64,000 nt of DNA from a bacterium (GTDB taxonomy: Bacteria > Patescibacteriota > Saccharimonadia > Saccharimonadales > Saccharimonadaceae). The position numbers and the translations under genes are program-made. Where the stretch lies: assembly GCA_030429975.1 (NCBI GenBank), contig JAUIGB010000001.1:108190-172189 (forward strand), written 5' to 3'. The notes beneath the pieces were generated by a model, which worked only from the letters and a program-made list of their open reading frames with translations, was not told the origin of the DNA and searched no databases. Of the stretch, positions 19,590-29,126 are shown piece after piece (position 1 is the first letter of the stretch; every line of letters starts with the position of its first letter).

Positions 19590-20153
19590 ATGAATACAAT
19601 AGAAATAAGTCAGGTTGCCCAGGCATTCATGGGAGGCATGGTCGGCGTTATCCCGACGGATACGGTATATGGTCTCGCGGCTCGCGCCAGCGATGAATCA
19701 GCCGTAAAAAAAATGTATGGCCTGAAAAATCGCGAAAAAAAACCGGGCACCTTAATAGCGGCAAACATACAACAACTACTCGACTTAGGTGTGTCCCAGG
19801 GTGATATTGACCAGATATCAATGTACTGGCCCGGTCCCGTAAGCGCCGTTCTAACCCTGCATTCTAGCGGATATCTGCACCAAGAAGTTGGAACACTAGC
19901 AATGCGTGTCGTTGACGATGAAAATTTGGTAAAAATCCTAGAGACCACAGGCCCCCTCATAACATCCAGCGCCAACCAACCCGCGCAACCTCCAGCCACG
20001 ACGATCGACGAGGCCTACGTTTACTTTGGTGATAGCGTGGACTTTTACGTCGATGGCGGCGTGATTGATAACGTTCAACCTTCGACCATCGTCCGACCAA
20101 CGACAGACGGCCTAGAAATCCTACGCCAAGGCGCTGTCGAAATCAGCAATTGA
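19590..20153 (+). CDS. tsaC: L-threonylcarbamoyladenylate synthase (Sua5/YciO/YrdC family)
   Basis: GGMVGVIPTDTVYGLAARASDESAVKKMYGLKNREKKPG; start 19581 or 19590. Confidence 0.92.
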   Translation: MNTIEISQVAQAFMGGMVGVIPTDTVYGLAARASDESAVKKMYGLKNREKKPGTLIAANIQQLLDLGVSQGDIDQISMYWPGPVSAVLTLHSSGYLHQEVGTLAMRVVDDENLVKILETTGPLITSSANQPAQPPATTIDEAYVYFGDSVDFYVDGGVIDNVQPSTIVRPTTDGLEILRQGAVEISN

Positions 20154-20186
20154 CACTCACCCCTGTTGGTGTAATAATATACCTCT

Positions 20187-20948
20187 GTGAAATACATGGA
20201 GCAACTACAGCAAGATTACGAAACACTGGGTCTGACGAATAACTCGCCGGCTCGGTTTAATTTCCGTATTCAGCCATCAGAGGTAGAAAACTACACCGAT
20301 CTGCATAACCTAATGATGGGATTATCCTTGAGTATTTCGTATTCCAGAGACAACAACTGTGATTTTGAAATGGCCAGTAAAACCGACGAACTAACGACCG
20401 ACCTAGGACGACGGCTATTGTATCTATGTTCGACGCAAAACAGGGTACGACAAGTGGATCACTCTATTTGTAGTGATTGCGAACCCAGGCTCGTATCTAG
20501 TACAAAGCCTAAAAAAATCGAAATGGTTAGTGGCACATCACCGGTAGTTGTTACCAAAAACGATGAGCCTATTGGGGTGATAAAACGATACGGTTCTAGG
20601 GTTTACTATCCACTTCGCGATGACATAGACACCTCTACCTACGCTGGTTTTGTTTACGACACTAATGTCGGCAACTACTCGCACCCATTCCAAAAAATGA
20701 ACAATTCCACGCGCGCCGGCAATATACCCCTCGAAGAAGTAAGCGATTTTTTTGGAGGTGGTCGATTAACGAGTCTGGTCCTTCCCGTGGAGGCCAAGCA
20801 AGACTTACAGCTAGGTTTTATGCAAAAACAAAACCGCGAAGCCCTGACTTCAACTCACAAGACAGTGGCAAATAACGTGAATCGTGCGTTCAAGAATTCA
20901 GTTAGGGTTTGGCTGGGATCGTTTCATCCTGATGGAGCGGACAGATGA
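20187..20948 (+). CDS. hypothetical protein
   Basis: 253-aa ORF overlapping tsaD start by 4 nt. Confidence 0.7.
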   Translation: MKYMEQLQQDYETLGLTNNSPARFNFRIQPSEVENYTDLHNLMMGLSLSISYSRDNNCDFEMASKTDELTTDLGRRLLYLCSTQNRVRQVDHSICSDCEPRLVSSTKPKKIEMVSGTSPVVVTKNDEPIGVIKRYGSRVYYPLRDDIDTSTYAGFVYDTNVGNYSHPFQKMNNSTRAGNIPLEEVSDFFGGGRLTSLVLPVEAKQDLQLGFMQKQNREALTSTHKTVANNVNRAFKNSVRVWLGSFHPDGADR

Positions 20949-22054
20949 AAATTCTAGGTATTGAGTCTAGTTGTGATGAAACCGCGGCGGCCGTCGTCGA
21001 AGACGGGCGGCGACTTTTATCGAACGTCGTTCATACCCAAATAGATATCCATAAACAGTATGGGGGCGTGGTACCCGAGGTAGCGGCACGAAGTCACATC
21101 GAAGTAATCAACCCAGTCATCAATAAGGCCCTAACTGATGCTGGCTGCACCTGGGATGATATAGACGCAATCGCCGTTACCTACGCACCCGGCCTGATAG
21201 GCTCTCTGTTAGTTGGCACCCTCGCCGCCCGCACGCTAGCGATCATTCATAACAAACCGTTGTATGCAATACATCATGTTGAAGCACATGTGTATGCCAA
21301 TTTCATTACGGAAATTGGCGGGGTTGGAGATTCGGAAATAGGAAATGGGTTGAAAAAACTAGCCCCACTTCCCAGTTCCCAACCCCTATTCCCTATGCTT
21401 GCCTTAATTGTCAGCGGTAACCATTCCAACCTAGTGCTGTTCCGAGACCATGGTGATTACGAGCTACTGGGGCAAACCCAAGACGATGCAGTTGGCGAAG
21501 CCTTCGACAAAGTCGCGAAAATCATTGGCCTGCCCTACCCGGGTGGACCTTCAATAGCCAAGGCGGCCGAAAATGGAGATCCGCATAAATACAAGTTACC
21601 CAAGTCTAAGCTAGACAATCCATACAATTTTAGCTTCTCTGGGCTTAAGACAGCCACTCTGAGGGCCGTTCAGGCTCAAACCGGTAATGACTACACGTTT
21701 CCGTCTCATCAACTTGCAGAGCTCTTAGACGACGTCACACGCAATGACTTCGCCGCCAGCTTTCAGCAAACTGCCATAGAAACCCTTGTAGACAAAGCCG
21801 AGAAAGCTTTCCACGACTTTTCCCCAGCCTCCGTCGTCATCGCTGGAGGCGTCGCGGCAAACCAGGAACTACGTCGTCAACTGCGTGAAAGACTACCTTT
21901 AGATATCGAATACGCACCCATGCAACTTTGTACCGACAATGGCGCTATGATCGCGACGCTTGGCTATTACGTCGCGCAAAAAAAGGATCCTGTGGATCCG
22001 TATGATTTCGAGGTAACTCCTAGCCTGTCTATGACCAAAACTCCGTGGGCATAA
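20945..22054 (+). CDS. tsaD: tRNA N6-adenosine threonylcarbamoyltransferase TsaD
   Basis: MKILGIESSCDETAAAVVEDGR; GGVVPEVAARSHIE; HHVEAHVYANF; VGEAFDKVAKIIGLPYPGGPSI. Confidence 0.96.
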   Translation: MKILGIESSCDETAAAVVEDGRRLLSNVVHTQIDIHKQYGGVVPEVAARSHIEVINPVINKALTDAGCTWDDIDAIAVTYAPGLIGSLLVGTLAARTLAIIHNKPLYAIHHVEAHVYANFITEIGGVGDSEIGNGLKKLAPLPSSQPLFPMLALIVSGNHSNLVLFRDHGDYELLGQTQDDAVGEAFDKVAKIIGLPYPGGPSIAKAAENGDPHKYKLPKSKLDNPYNFSFSGLKTATLRAVQAQTGNDYTFPSHQLAELLDDVTRNDFAASFQQTAIETLVDKAEKAFHDFSPASVVIAGGVAANQELRRQLRERLPLDIEYAPMQLCTDNGAMIATLGYYVAQKKDPVDPYDFEVTPSLSMTKTPWA

Positions 22055-22073
22055 ACCTTATAATCTCGTCTGT

Positions 22074-23057
22074 CTAACGCTTTATGAGTCTGATGATCTT
22101 TTTTGCCCACGGTAGACCGACAGACCAGACGAAATACAGGGGCGAAAGTGGTTTGTCATACGTGCCAACCAGATTGTCTTCGTGATCAGCGAATCCGCGT
22201 TTGAAGTTACTAACGCCATCAGATACCAAACCGTTCATGTCATACCGCTCAATTCCCCATTCTTTCATTTTACGGATGGCATGCCACTTCAGTGCGTAGT
22301 TCGCGCGTAGTTCCTGTCCTTGTTCGTTCATGCCTCCGTATAGTTCAAATGCCGTATGGGCGCTAATAGCCAACCATAGAAATGCTACCGGCCAGCCGTC
22401 CTTGTATGCCGCGAACACCGGAGAGGCCTCGTCTAGATTGTCAAAAACATCGTAATAGTACTGATCATCATGAAGTGCAAAACCTGCTCTTTTCGCGGTT
22501 TCCCGATAAACCTGCATGCACTTTTCCAGCTCTTCCCTACCCTTTACCTGTCGTATTTCCAAGCCTTCTTCTCCGTCGGATTTTCGTATGTACTGCCGGG
22601 TTTTTTTGCTCATTGGTTCTAGTAGTTTTTCTTCGGACATATTGAGGTTCAGTATGAGAGTGCGTGGTATTAGAATCGTGTTTTTGCTAGACTTCCAACC
22701 CTGTGGTATATCTGGCAAATCGGTCCAGTCTGGTTCGATACTCACAGCTACGGCGCCGTGATGAGACTTGGCATAGCTAGACAGAGCATCCAACACGGCA
22801 CCGATGTGGTCGCTCGTCGCAACGGGACCACGGGGTACATACACCAGTGAACCTAATGGACCAGGTAGTGGTTTGACTAGTAGTTGTATCGCCCCTACCC
22901 CATTTCCATCCATATCCGCGGCGAACAAACGTTCCGCCTTCCACCCATGCGAAGCCTTAGTCTGTCCCCAACCCCACAGTTGCAATGGATGACCATCGTG
23001 CTCCAACACATAATCATCCCATTCATCTCTGTTGTGGCATTCGCGCAACGAAATCAT
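22074..23057 (-). CDS. FemA/FemB-like (FemX) peptidyltransferase-family protein (second copy)
   Basis: LEPMSKKTRQYIRKSDGEEGLEIR; ELYGGMNEQGQELRANYALKWHAIRKMKEWGIERYDMNG; TATAAT-6 nt-ATG. Confidence 0.88.
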   Translation of the reverse strand: MISLRECHNRDEWDDYVLEHDGHPLQLWGWGQTKASHGWKAERLFAADMDGNGVGAIQLLVKPLPGPLGSLVYVPRGPVATSDHIGAVLDALSSYAKSHHGAVAVSIEPDWTDLPDIPQGWKSSKNTILIPRTLILNLNMSEEKLLEPMSKKTRQYIRKSDGEEGLEIRQVKGREELEKCMQVYRETAKRAGFALHDDQYYYDVFDNLDEASPVFAAYKDGWPVAFLWLAISAHTAFELYGGMNEQGQELRANYALKWHAIRKMKEWGIERYDMNGLVSDGVSNFKRGFADHEDNLVGTYDKPLSPLYFVWSVGLPWAKKIIRLIKR

Positions 23058-23225
23058 ACCCCTATTATACATCGTGATCGCTATGTTATACTCGTATCAG
23101 TAGTATCCATGTGAAAAACGCTACGCTTGCAAATTATCGTATTTTCTGTTTTTGCACGTGAAAAAATTGCAATAAAATGATCTAATAGTATCGCTAAAAC
23201 ATATAGATAGGAATATTGAAAGCAT

Positions 23226-25775
23226 ATGAAATTAGGCAAGGCCTACAACCCCCAAGAATTCGAACCTACCATTTATCAGATGTGGGAAGCTTCTGGTGCA
23301 TTCAAACCTACGGGCAAAGGAGATCCTTACGGTATCGTCATGCCCCCGGCAAACGCAAATGGAAACCTGCACATTGGTCATGCACTCACCATAGGCCTAG
23401 AGGACATCTTGACTCGCTTTTATCGAATGCAGGGTAGGGATGTAATCTTTATTCCCGGTGAGGACCACGCTGGTCTAGAAACCTGGGTTGTATACGAAAA
23501 AGACCTTGAGAAGCAGGGGAAGTCACGCTTTGATTTCAACAGAGACGAAAACTACGCGAACGTTCGTGATTTCGTGGATGGTCACCGTAAAAACACCGAA
23601 TCACAACTGCGCGCCCTTGGTGCAAGCGCATCATGGGATGATCTAGTCTATACCTTGGACAAAAAAGTAGTCGACAGGGCGTACAAAACTTTCAAAAAAA
23701 TGTGGGACGAGGGACTTGTTTACAGAGGTGAGCGAGTAGTAAACTATAGCACGAAATACCAGACTGGCTATGCTGATATCGAGGTAAAATACCAGACCGA
23801 AAAGGGCACTTTGTGGAAAATAGCATACCCTGTCATGGACCACGTAGACGAGATAGTCGTCGCCACTACACGCCCAGAGACGCTACTGGGGGACACGGCA
23901 ATAGCTGTGCACCCAGAAGATGATCGATATAAGCACTTGGTTGGCTCAAAGGTTATGGTACCTCTAACAAACAGAGAAGTGCCAATAGTAGCCGACAATC
24001 ATGTTGATCCAGAATACGGTACCGGTGCGGTAAAGGTAACCCCTGCGCATGACCCTAATGACTTTGAAATAGGCAAGCGTCATGACCTCGAGAGAATCCA
24101 GGTAATAGGCTATGACGGCAAGATGCAGAACGTACCTGCCAGATTCAAAGGTAAAACCGTCGAAGAGGCTAGGAAAGCAGTGCTAGACGCCCTAAAAGAG
24201 GCTGAGCTGCGCCGTGGAGAAGAAAGCATAGAACACTCGGTAGGCTATGACTACAAAAGTGGCTTGCCTATCCAGCCCTTGTTAAAAGAACAGTGGTTTC
24301 TAAAGATGAAACCATTAGCCGATCGCGCTATAGAAGCCATAAAATCTGGCGAAATAACCTTCTATCCAACCAGCAAAAAGTCAGCGCTGATAAACTACTT
24401 AGAAAATATCCACGACTGGAATCTATCCCGTCAAATACCTTGGGGAATTCCTATTCCAGCGTTTCAGAATACCAAAGACCCCGAAGATTGGATATTTGAC
24501 GACAGGGTAGACCAAGCAACTATTGATGTAAATGGCACAACATATACCAGAGAAGAAGATACCTTTGATACATGGTTCAGCAGTGGTCAGTGGCCCTTTG
24601 TCGCAACTGATTTCCTAGATGATGGGGGATTGGCAAAATATTATCCTTTAAGCGTCATGGAAACGGGTTACGACATCTTGTTTCCTTGGGTTAGCCGAAT
24701 GATTATGTTTGGCCTATACGCTACCGACCAGGTACCTTTCAAAGAAGTATACTTGCATGGTTTGGTTTTGGACGAGCACGGCCAAAAGATGAGTAAGAGC
24801 AAGGGAAACGTGGTCAACCCAATGGACATGGTGATAAAACACGGTTCTGATGCGTTGCGCGTGGGGCTCGTGGCTAGCCGTAGCGCGGGGCAAAACCAAG
24901 CGTTTGGTGAATCGCGCGTAGTCACAGGCAGAAACTTCTGTAACAAACTGTGGAATATCGCCAGGTATATCGAGGGTACTCTACCTGACGACTTTGAACT
25001 GGGCAAGCCTATCCCGACTACTATTGCTGACCACTGGATCGTCCGGCAATTAAACAACTCGGCCAACACTATATCTGATCAACTAGCAAATTACCGCTTT
25101 GCCGAGGCGAATGAAACCGTGTACCACACAATTTGGGACGACGTAGCGGATTGGTACGTGGAGGCCAGCAAGAAACATATCAACACCCATATGCTGGGCT
25201 GGGTTTTGGACACCGCTTTGCGCATCGCGCATCCGTTCGCGCCATTCGTGACGGAGGCTATCTGGCAAACTCTAGAGTGGCACAAGGGTGACATGCTCAT
25301 CAGTAGTCGTTGGCCAGAAGCCGTAGAATTTGATGACATAGCGGCAGGAGAGTTCGAACAACTACAAAAACTCGTGGTAGAAACCCGTTATGTGACCAGT
25401 GAACTTCCCGCAGGAAAAAAGTACGGCATGCTGTATCAGCAAGATTCACTGATACATGACAATCGCGAGCTGATAGCATGGCTGGCGCGACTGGGCGAAG
25501 TCAAAAAAGCTGACCAACCCAAAGGGCTGCGACTAGCGGCGCAGAATCGTGAGGCATGGCTGGAAATTGACGAGGATACCCTGTACGAGCACCAGACTAA
25601 TCTAGAGGGTCGCCTGGCTGAAGCACGCGAAGACGTGTCAACCCTGTCAGCGCGCCTAGAAAACCCACGATACGTCGAAAAAGCCCCTAAACACCTAGTA
25701 GAAGAAACTCACAAGCAGTTGGACGAGAAAAAGGCGTTGATCGGACAACTAGAGCGCGAACTAGACGTGCTTTAG
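23226..25775 (+). CDS. valS: valyl-tRNA synthetase
   Basis: MPPANANGNLHIGHAL (HIGH), GEDHAGLETW, VLDEHGQKMSKSKGNVVNPMD (KMSKS). Confidence 0.97.
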   Translation: MKLGKAYNPQEFEPTIYQMWEASGAFKPTGKGDPYGIVMPPANANGNLHIGHALTIGLEDILTRFYRMQGRDVIFIPGEDHAGLETWVVYEKDLEKQGKSRFDFNRDENYANVRDFVDGHRKNTESQLRALGASASWDDLVYTLDKKVVDRAYKTFKKMWDEGLVYRGERVVNYSTKYQTGYADIEVKYQTEKGTLWKIAYPVMDHVDEIVVATTRPETLLGDTAIAVHPEDDRYKHLVGSKVMVPLTNREVPIVADNHVDPEYGTGAVKVTPAHDPNDFEIGKRHDLERIQVIGYDGKMQNVPARFKGKTVEEARKAVLDALKEAELRRGEESIEHSVGYDYKSGLPIQPLLKEQWFLKMKPLADRAIEAIKSGEITFYPTSKKSALINYLENIHDWNLSRQIPWGIPIPAFQNTKDPEDWIFDDRVDQATIDVNGTTYTREEDTFDTWFSSGQWPFVATDFLDDGGLAKYYPLSVMETGYDILFPWVSRMIMFGLYATDQVPFKEVYLHGLVLDEHGQKMSKSKGNVVNPMDMVIKHGSDALRVGLVASRSAGQNQAFGESRVVTGRNFCNKLWNIARYIEGTLPDDFELGKPIPTTIADHWIVRQLNNSANTISDQLANYRFAEANETVYHTIWDDVADWYVEASKKHINTHMLGWVLDTALRIAHPFAPFVTEAIWQTLEWHKGDMLISSRWPEAVEFDDIAAGEFEQLQKLVVETRYVTSELPAGKKYGMLYQQDSLIHDNRELIAWLARLGEVKKADQPKGLRLAAQNREAWLEIDEDTLYEHQTNLEGRLAEAREDVSTLSARLENPRYVEKAPKHLVEETHKQLDEKKALIGQLERELDVL

Positions 25776-26089
25776 ACGCTGGGCCAGACGACGCCACTAC
25801 CACCAAAGTAGCTGTTTTTTCCAAAGAATCGCTCCAGGTTGTACTTCCTGTCCTGGGCTGGAACCATTCTAGGAACTCCAGCAAATACATGCGACAAAGA
25901 GGCCCTCTCTACGTGTGTATGGGCGTTACCGCCGAGATCTAACGCGTGACTACTAAGGCCAAATGCAACCGTAGCAACAGGCAACGCCAGCTTTACGGCC
26001 TTGTCGAACTTGGTGTCGTGTATCAATATGCCAAGAGACGTTATGACGGCTATACAGATTATGATTCGTTGTATTACTGTGGTGGACAT
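25772..26089 (-). CDS. small hypothetical membrane protein
   Basis: 105-aa ORF with two hydrophobic segments. Confidence 0.5.
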   Translation of the reverse strand: MSTTVIQRIIICIAVITSLGILIHDTKFDKAVKLALPVATVAFGLSSHALDLGGNAHTHVERASLSHVFAGVPRMVPAQDRKYNLERFFGKNSYFGGSGVVWPSV

Positions 26090-26263
26090 GTTTGTATTAT
26101 TACGTTTTACCCTTTCATAATAGCATAAGCTGTATTTTTTGTCAACTAGGTGCTGTTGCTATTAACGTAACCTGTTCTAGGGCTTTGTATGAAAAATGTC
26201 TGTTGCACACGTAAAATCATTCGACCGGTACTAAAAGTCGCGACACGGGCGTTCTACGTGGGT

Positions 26264-26665
26264 TTATAGCGCGATTTTTTGGGCCAATGCAGATAGGGCA
26301 GTGTGGTCTGGCTCTTTTGCCATTTTTTCAGCCTGGTGCTCGTCGTGCTTTGCATGATTGGCCGGATCATAAGGAACCACATGTATATGCGCGTGAGGCA
26401 CGTCCACGCCGATTACATGAAAAATAACGCGTTTTCCCAAGGTTTCCTCGTAATGTTTGGCGATTTTTTTAGCCACCATCCATAGATGACCATAGTCTTC
26501 GTCGTTCAAATCATAGATTTTATCTACTTGAACCTTTGGTACTACTAGCGTATGCCCCTCCTCATCGGGATAGATGTCTAGGAATGCAAAAGTCTTGTCG
26601 TCTTCGTATATCTTGTGGCTAGGTATCTCACCCTTGATTATCTTCGTGAATATTGAATCTTGCAT
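26264..26665 (-). CDS. HIT family protein
   Basis: IFTKIIKGEIPSHKIYEDDKTFAFLDIYP..GHTLVVPK..VPHAHIHVVP (HxHxH). Confidence 0.95.
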   Translation of the reverse strand: MQDSIFTKIIKGEIPSHKIYEDDKTFAFLDIYPDEEGHTLVVPKVQVDKIYDLNDEDYGHLWMVAKKIAKHYEETLGKRVIFHVIGVDVPHAHIHVVPYDPANHAKHDEHQAEKMAKEPDHTALSALAQKIAL

Positions 26666-26702
26666 ACCTCTATGATACACCATTTGCTACCTCTGTTATA
26701 TA

Positions 26703-26731
26703 TTGACGCTTATGTTAAAAAATGCTATAAT
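26703..26731 (+). promoter_or_regulatory. sigma70-type promoter of leaderless type for the GNAT gene
   Basis: TTGACG-17 nt-TATAAT, then 6 nt to ATG at 26738. Confidence 0.75.
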
Positions 26732-26737
26732 GAAAAG

Positions 26738-27268
26738 ATGGGGTCTCCCGAAACAAAAATTTCACCAGAAATAATACAAACTGACAAAAACGACGTAACT
26801 GTTCGTTTGTTTCGTGACGAAGACTTAGAGGAATTCTCACATTTGTTCAATAAAGATTTATCACACATACGTGCTCATAGTTACGGGCTGGATGTCGCGG
26901 GATTCGTTACATGGGCAGAAGATATCGTTGAAGGTAATCCACCCGACGGAGTGCGACTAATGATGGTATGTAGTGATGACAAAATTGCTGGCTGTATTGT
27001 CCTTGGAACCGAGCAAGACGGTACACAGAATATTGCGTACGCCGCCGGAAAGGACTACGAAGGTCAGGGAGTTATGTCGTCTGCAGTAAAGGCCGTTGTA
27101 GATAACGAGGCAAAAAACGGCAAGGATGTAATCGCACAGGTAAAGCGCGATAACTTACGCAGTACGCGACTTTTAGGTAGAGTTGGTTTTAAATTTGATC
27201 ACTGGGACTTCGAATTTCGCGAAGAAGTCTATAAGTACGCTCATGACGACAAAGCCAAAGATAGCTAA
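26738..27268 (+). CDS. GNAT family (RimJ/RimL-type) acetyltransferase
   Basis: VTVRLFRDEDLEEFSHLF ... GKDYEGQGVMSSAVKAVVDNEAKN..AQVKRDNLRSTRLLGRVGF. Confidence 0.88.
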   Translation: MGSPETKISPEIIQTDKNDVTVRLFRDEDLEEFSHLFNKDLSHIRAHSYGLDVAGFVTWAEDIVEGNPPDGVRLMMVCSDDKIAGCIVLGTEQDGTQNIAYAAGKDYEGQGVMSSAVKAVVDNEAKNGKDVIAQVKRDNLRSTRLLGRVGFKFDHWDFEFREEVYKYAHDDKAKDS

Positions 27269-27290
27269 TCTGTTAAAATAATCCAAGCGG

Positions 27291-27378
27291 GGAGAGGTGC
27301 AGGAGTGGTTGAACTGGCCGCTCTCGAAAAGCGGTATGGCGCAAGTCATCGAGGGTTCGAATCCCTCTCTCTCCGCCA
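27291..27378 (+). tRNA. tRNA-Ser(CGA), CCA encoded
   Basis: GGAGAGG...CCGCT CTCGAAA AGCGG anticodon arm, variable arm, GGTTCGAATCC T-arm, GCCA end. Confidence 0.93.
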
Positions 27379-27416
27379 ATTTAAATTCACGACCTTCGCG
27401 GTCGTGTATTTAAATT
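27379..27416 (+). terminator. stem-loop immediately after tRNA-Ser(CGA)
   Basis: ATTTAAAT..CACGACC TTCGC GGTCGTG..ATTTAAAT. Confidence 0.65.
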
Positions 27417-27469
27417 GGACAAGCAGAGGCCCCGTGCGAGAATGCGCGAGTACCTACTGCTTTCGCTCA

Positions 27470-27853
27470 TTACCCATACGGGGCTGGATCGGCCTGACTC
27501 CTGGTCGGCCTCGGCTGTTTGCTGTGACCACAGTGCCACATACGTTCGCCGGATTTATTGACGCAAAACGCGTACTTGCATTTGTAGGCTTTTACGGTGT
27601 CGTCGCCCCTGTGTCGACGTCTCTTTGCCGACTGTTTGGCTTCGGACTCCGTCCTGACGAGCTTTCTTCCGCAGGCATGATACCATTCCCGCTGCTCGCT
27701 AAACGACAGGTCATACACCTCACGAGGAATCCGTTCGCGGGACACCAGGTTCAAAAAAGGGTGAAATGACTTTTTTGGCCTATTGCGTTTTCTACGTGTT
27801 TTGCTCCTAGGTGCGTTCTCGCTGTGTCGTCTTGTCAACGACACCACCTCCAT
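27470..27853 (-). CDS. hypothetical Arg/Lys-rich protein
   Basis: 127-aa ORF; competing + strand ORF 27305-27769 begins inside the tRNA. Confidence 0.4.
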   Translation of the reverse strand: MEVVSLTRRHSENAPRSKTRRKRNRPKKSFHPFLNLVSRERIPREVYDLSFSEQREWYHACGRKLVRTESEAKQSAKRRRHRGDDTVKAYKCKYAFCVNKSGERMWHCGHSKQPRPTRSQADPAPYG

Positions 27854-27929
27854 TCTACGGGGTTACTCTGCAAGAGTTAATGCTATTATAACACCTTAAA
27901 GTTTGTTGTCAAACCGGGTACGATAACAA

Positions 27930-27958
27930 AGAAAAAAACCCACTTACGTGAGTTATTT
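27930..27958 (-). terminator. terminator downstream of tRNA-Arg
   Basis: AAAAAAACCCAC TTAC GTGAGTTATTTT, T-rich on - strand. Confidence 0.55.
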
Positions 27959-27962
27959 TCTC

Positions 27963-28039
27963 TGGTACACCCGATACGATTCGAACGTACGACCTTTGGC
28001 TCCGCAAGCCAACGCTCTATCCAGCTGAGCTACGGGTGC
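27963..28039 (-). tRNA. tRNA-Arg(GCG), CCA encoded
   Basis: - strand GCACCCG TA GCTC..GAGC G TTGGC TTGCGGA GCCAA AGGTC GTACG TTCGAAT CGTAT CGGGTGT A CCA; anticodon GCG. Confidence 0.92.
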
Positions 28040-28101
28040 GCAATGCTCGCAATGCGAACAACTTGGCAAGTTTACCATAATTTTACAGAGGTGGCAAGCC
28101 T

Positions 28102-28800
28102 CTAAAGACGGAGCATGCGTACTAATCGATCGACCGCATCCAGCTTCAAATCTTTCATGGGCATACGCTCACCTAGAATATCCACTATATCTTCGCCTAC
28201 TTCCTCTGGAAAATACACGGTCAGGGCTTGCTGGAACCTCTGCGTGGGTATCAACATTATCGAGAACTGGTCACCATCCTCTACGACGCCAAACGATTTA
28301 AATGAGTCGTACTTATAGATCTTGCCATCAATAGTCAGTCCGTCGTTTGACAGGGAGTAGGTTAGTTCACGAGGGGGCCGACGCAGATATACGATCACGA
28401 TAAAGGCGATGACCGCGATTAGGGCCGTGAATGACCATGCTTGCATCCACACCGAAAATCCTGCGAATGCCAGACATACCACGATAAACAGCATGAACCA
28501 GCCTGCGCCCTTTTCTTGATGTATAAATTCATGCGCCGTCCATGACACGGGCTGGTCTAGGTCGGTTTCTTGATTTTCAAACTGTTCTGATTCATCAACG
28601 TTACCCGCTGACTCTTCGGTCGCCACGGCCTGCTCTGACACGGGAGTTGCTGACTGCTCCTCTGATAACATGTTTTGCAAATCTTGTTGATTTACCGCGC
28701 CGGGCGCCGATCCAACCGGAGCAGGAGGTGCAGGCGAAACGGGCTGAACAGGCTGACCCTGGTCAGGGCTCTCCGGATCCTGAGGTTGGTTCGGATTCAT
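28102..28800 (-). CDS. hypothetical protein with Pro-rich N-terminus and two TM segments
   Basis: Start at MNPNQPQDPESP; TATAAT-6 nt-ATG upstream. Confidence 0.75.
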   Translation of the reverse strand: MNPNQPQDPESPDQGQPVQPVSPAPPAPVGSAPGAVNQQDLQNMLSEEQSATPVSEQAVATEESAGNVDESEQFENQETDLDQPVSWTAHEFIHQEKGAGWFMLFIVVCLAFAGFSVWMQAWSFTALIAVIAFIVIVYLRRPPRELTYSLSNDGLTIDGKIYKYDSFKSFGVVEDGDQFSIMLIPTQRFQQALTVYFPEEVGEDIVDILGERMPMKDLKLDAVDRLVRMLRL

Positions 28801-28878
28801 GGTGCAATTATAGCATGAGCAAGATGTGGATGATTGAATAATTTCGTTGTGATGACAAACAGGCAAAGATGTCGCCAG

Positions 28879-28911
28879 GTGGCGGTCACGGCTCTCGCGC
28901 GTGACCGCCAC
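28879..28911 (-). terminator. strong 12-bp stem-loop downstream of 28919-29119
   Basis: GTGGCGGTCACG gctctcgcg CGTGACCGCCAC perfect inverted repeat. Confidence 0.65.
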
Positions 28912-28918
28912 TCTGGTA

Positions 28919-29119
28919 TTAGTTCAGACAACCCCAAGAGGCGCAACCGGGCGCACCGCAAAGCTTCTTGCAGTCGCCTTCGCGCGCAGGGTTGTGGTCA
29001 CCATTTGGTGGAATGGTCGGCGACCAGTCCTCGGTGCCGTCAACCGGACACACCCAGTGCACGTCTTTCGTGCCAAAACCCCGTAGGTCCATGGGCGCGT
29101 TGCAAGCGGGACAATTCAT
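28919..29119 (-). CDS. small CxxC zinc-ribbon-like protein
   Basis: MNCPACNAPMDLRGFGTKDVHWVCPVDG...; SD AGGAG. Confidence 0.6.
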   Translation of the reverse strand: MNCPACNAPMDLRGFGTKDVHWVCPVDGTEDWSPTIPPNGDHNPAREGDCKKLCGAPGCASWGCLN

Positions 29120-29126
29120 AGTGCTC

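Noticed and set aside
26100-26262. Possible small structured RNA (6S/4.5S-like) in the intergenic gap
   Set aside because: No recognisable conserved core or convincing long stem found by eye
27173-27379. - strand ORF MAEREGFEPSMTCAIPLFESGQFNHSCTSP
   Set aside because: Antisense translation of tRNA-Ser(CGA) and the GNAT 3' end
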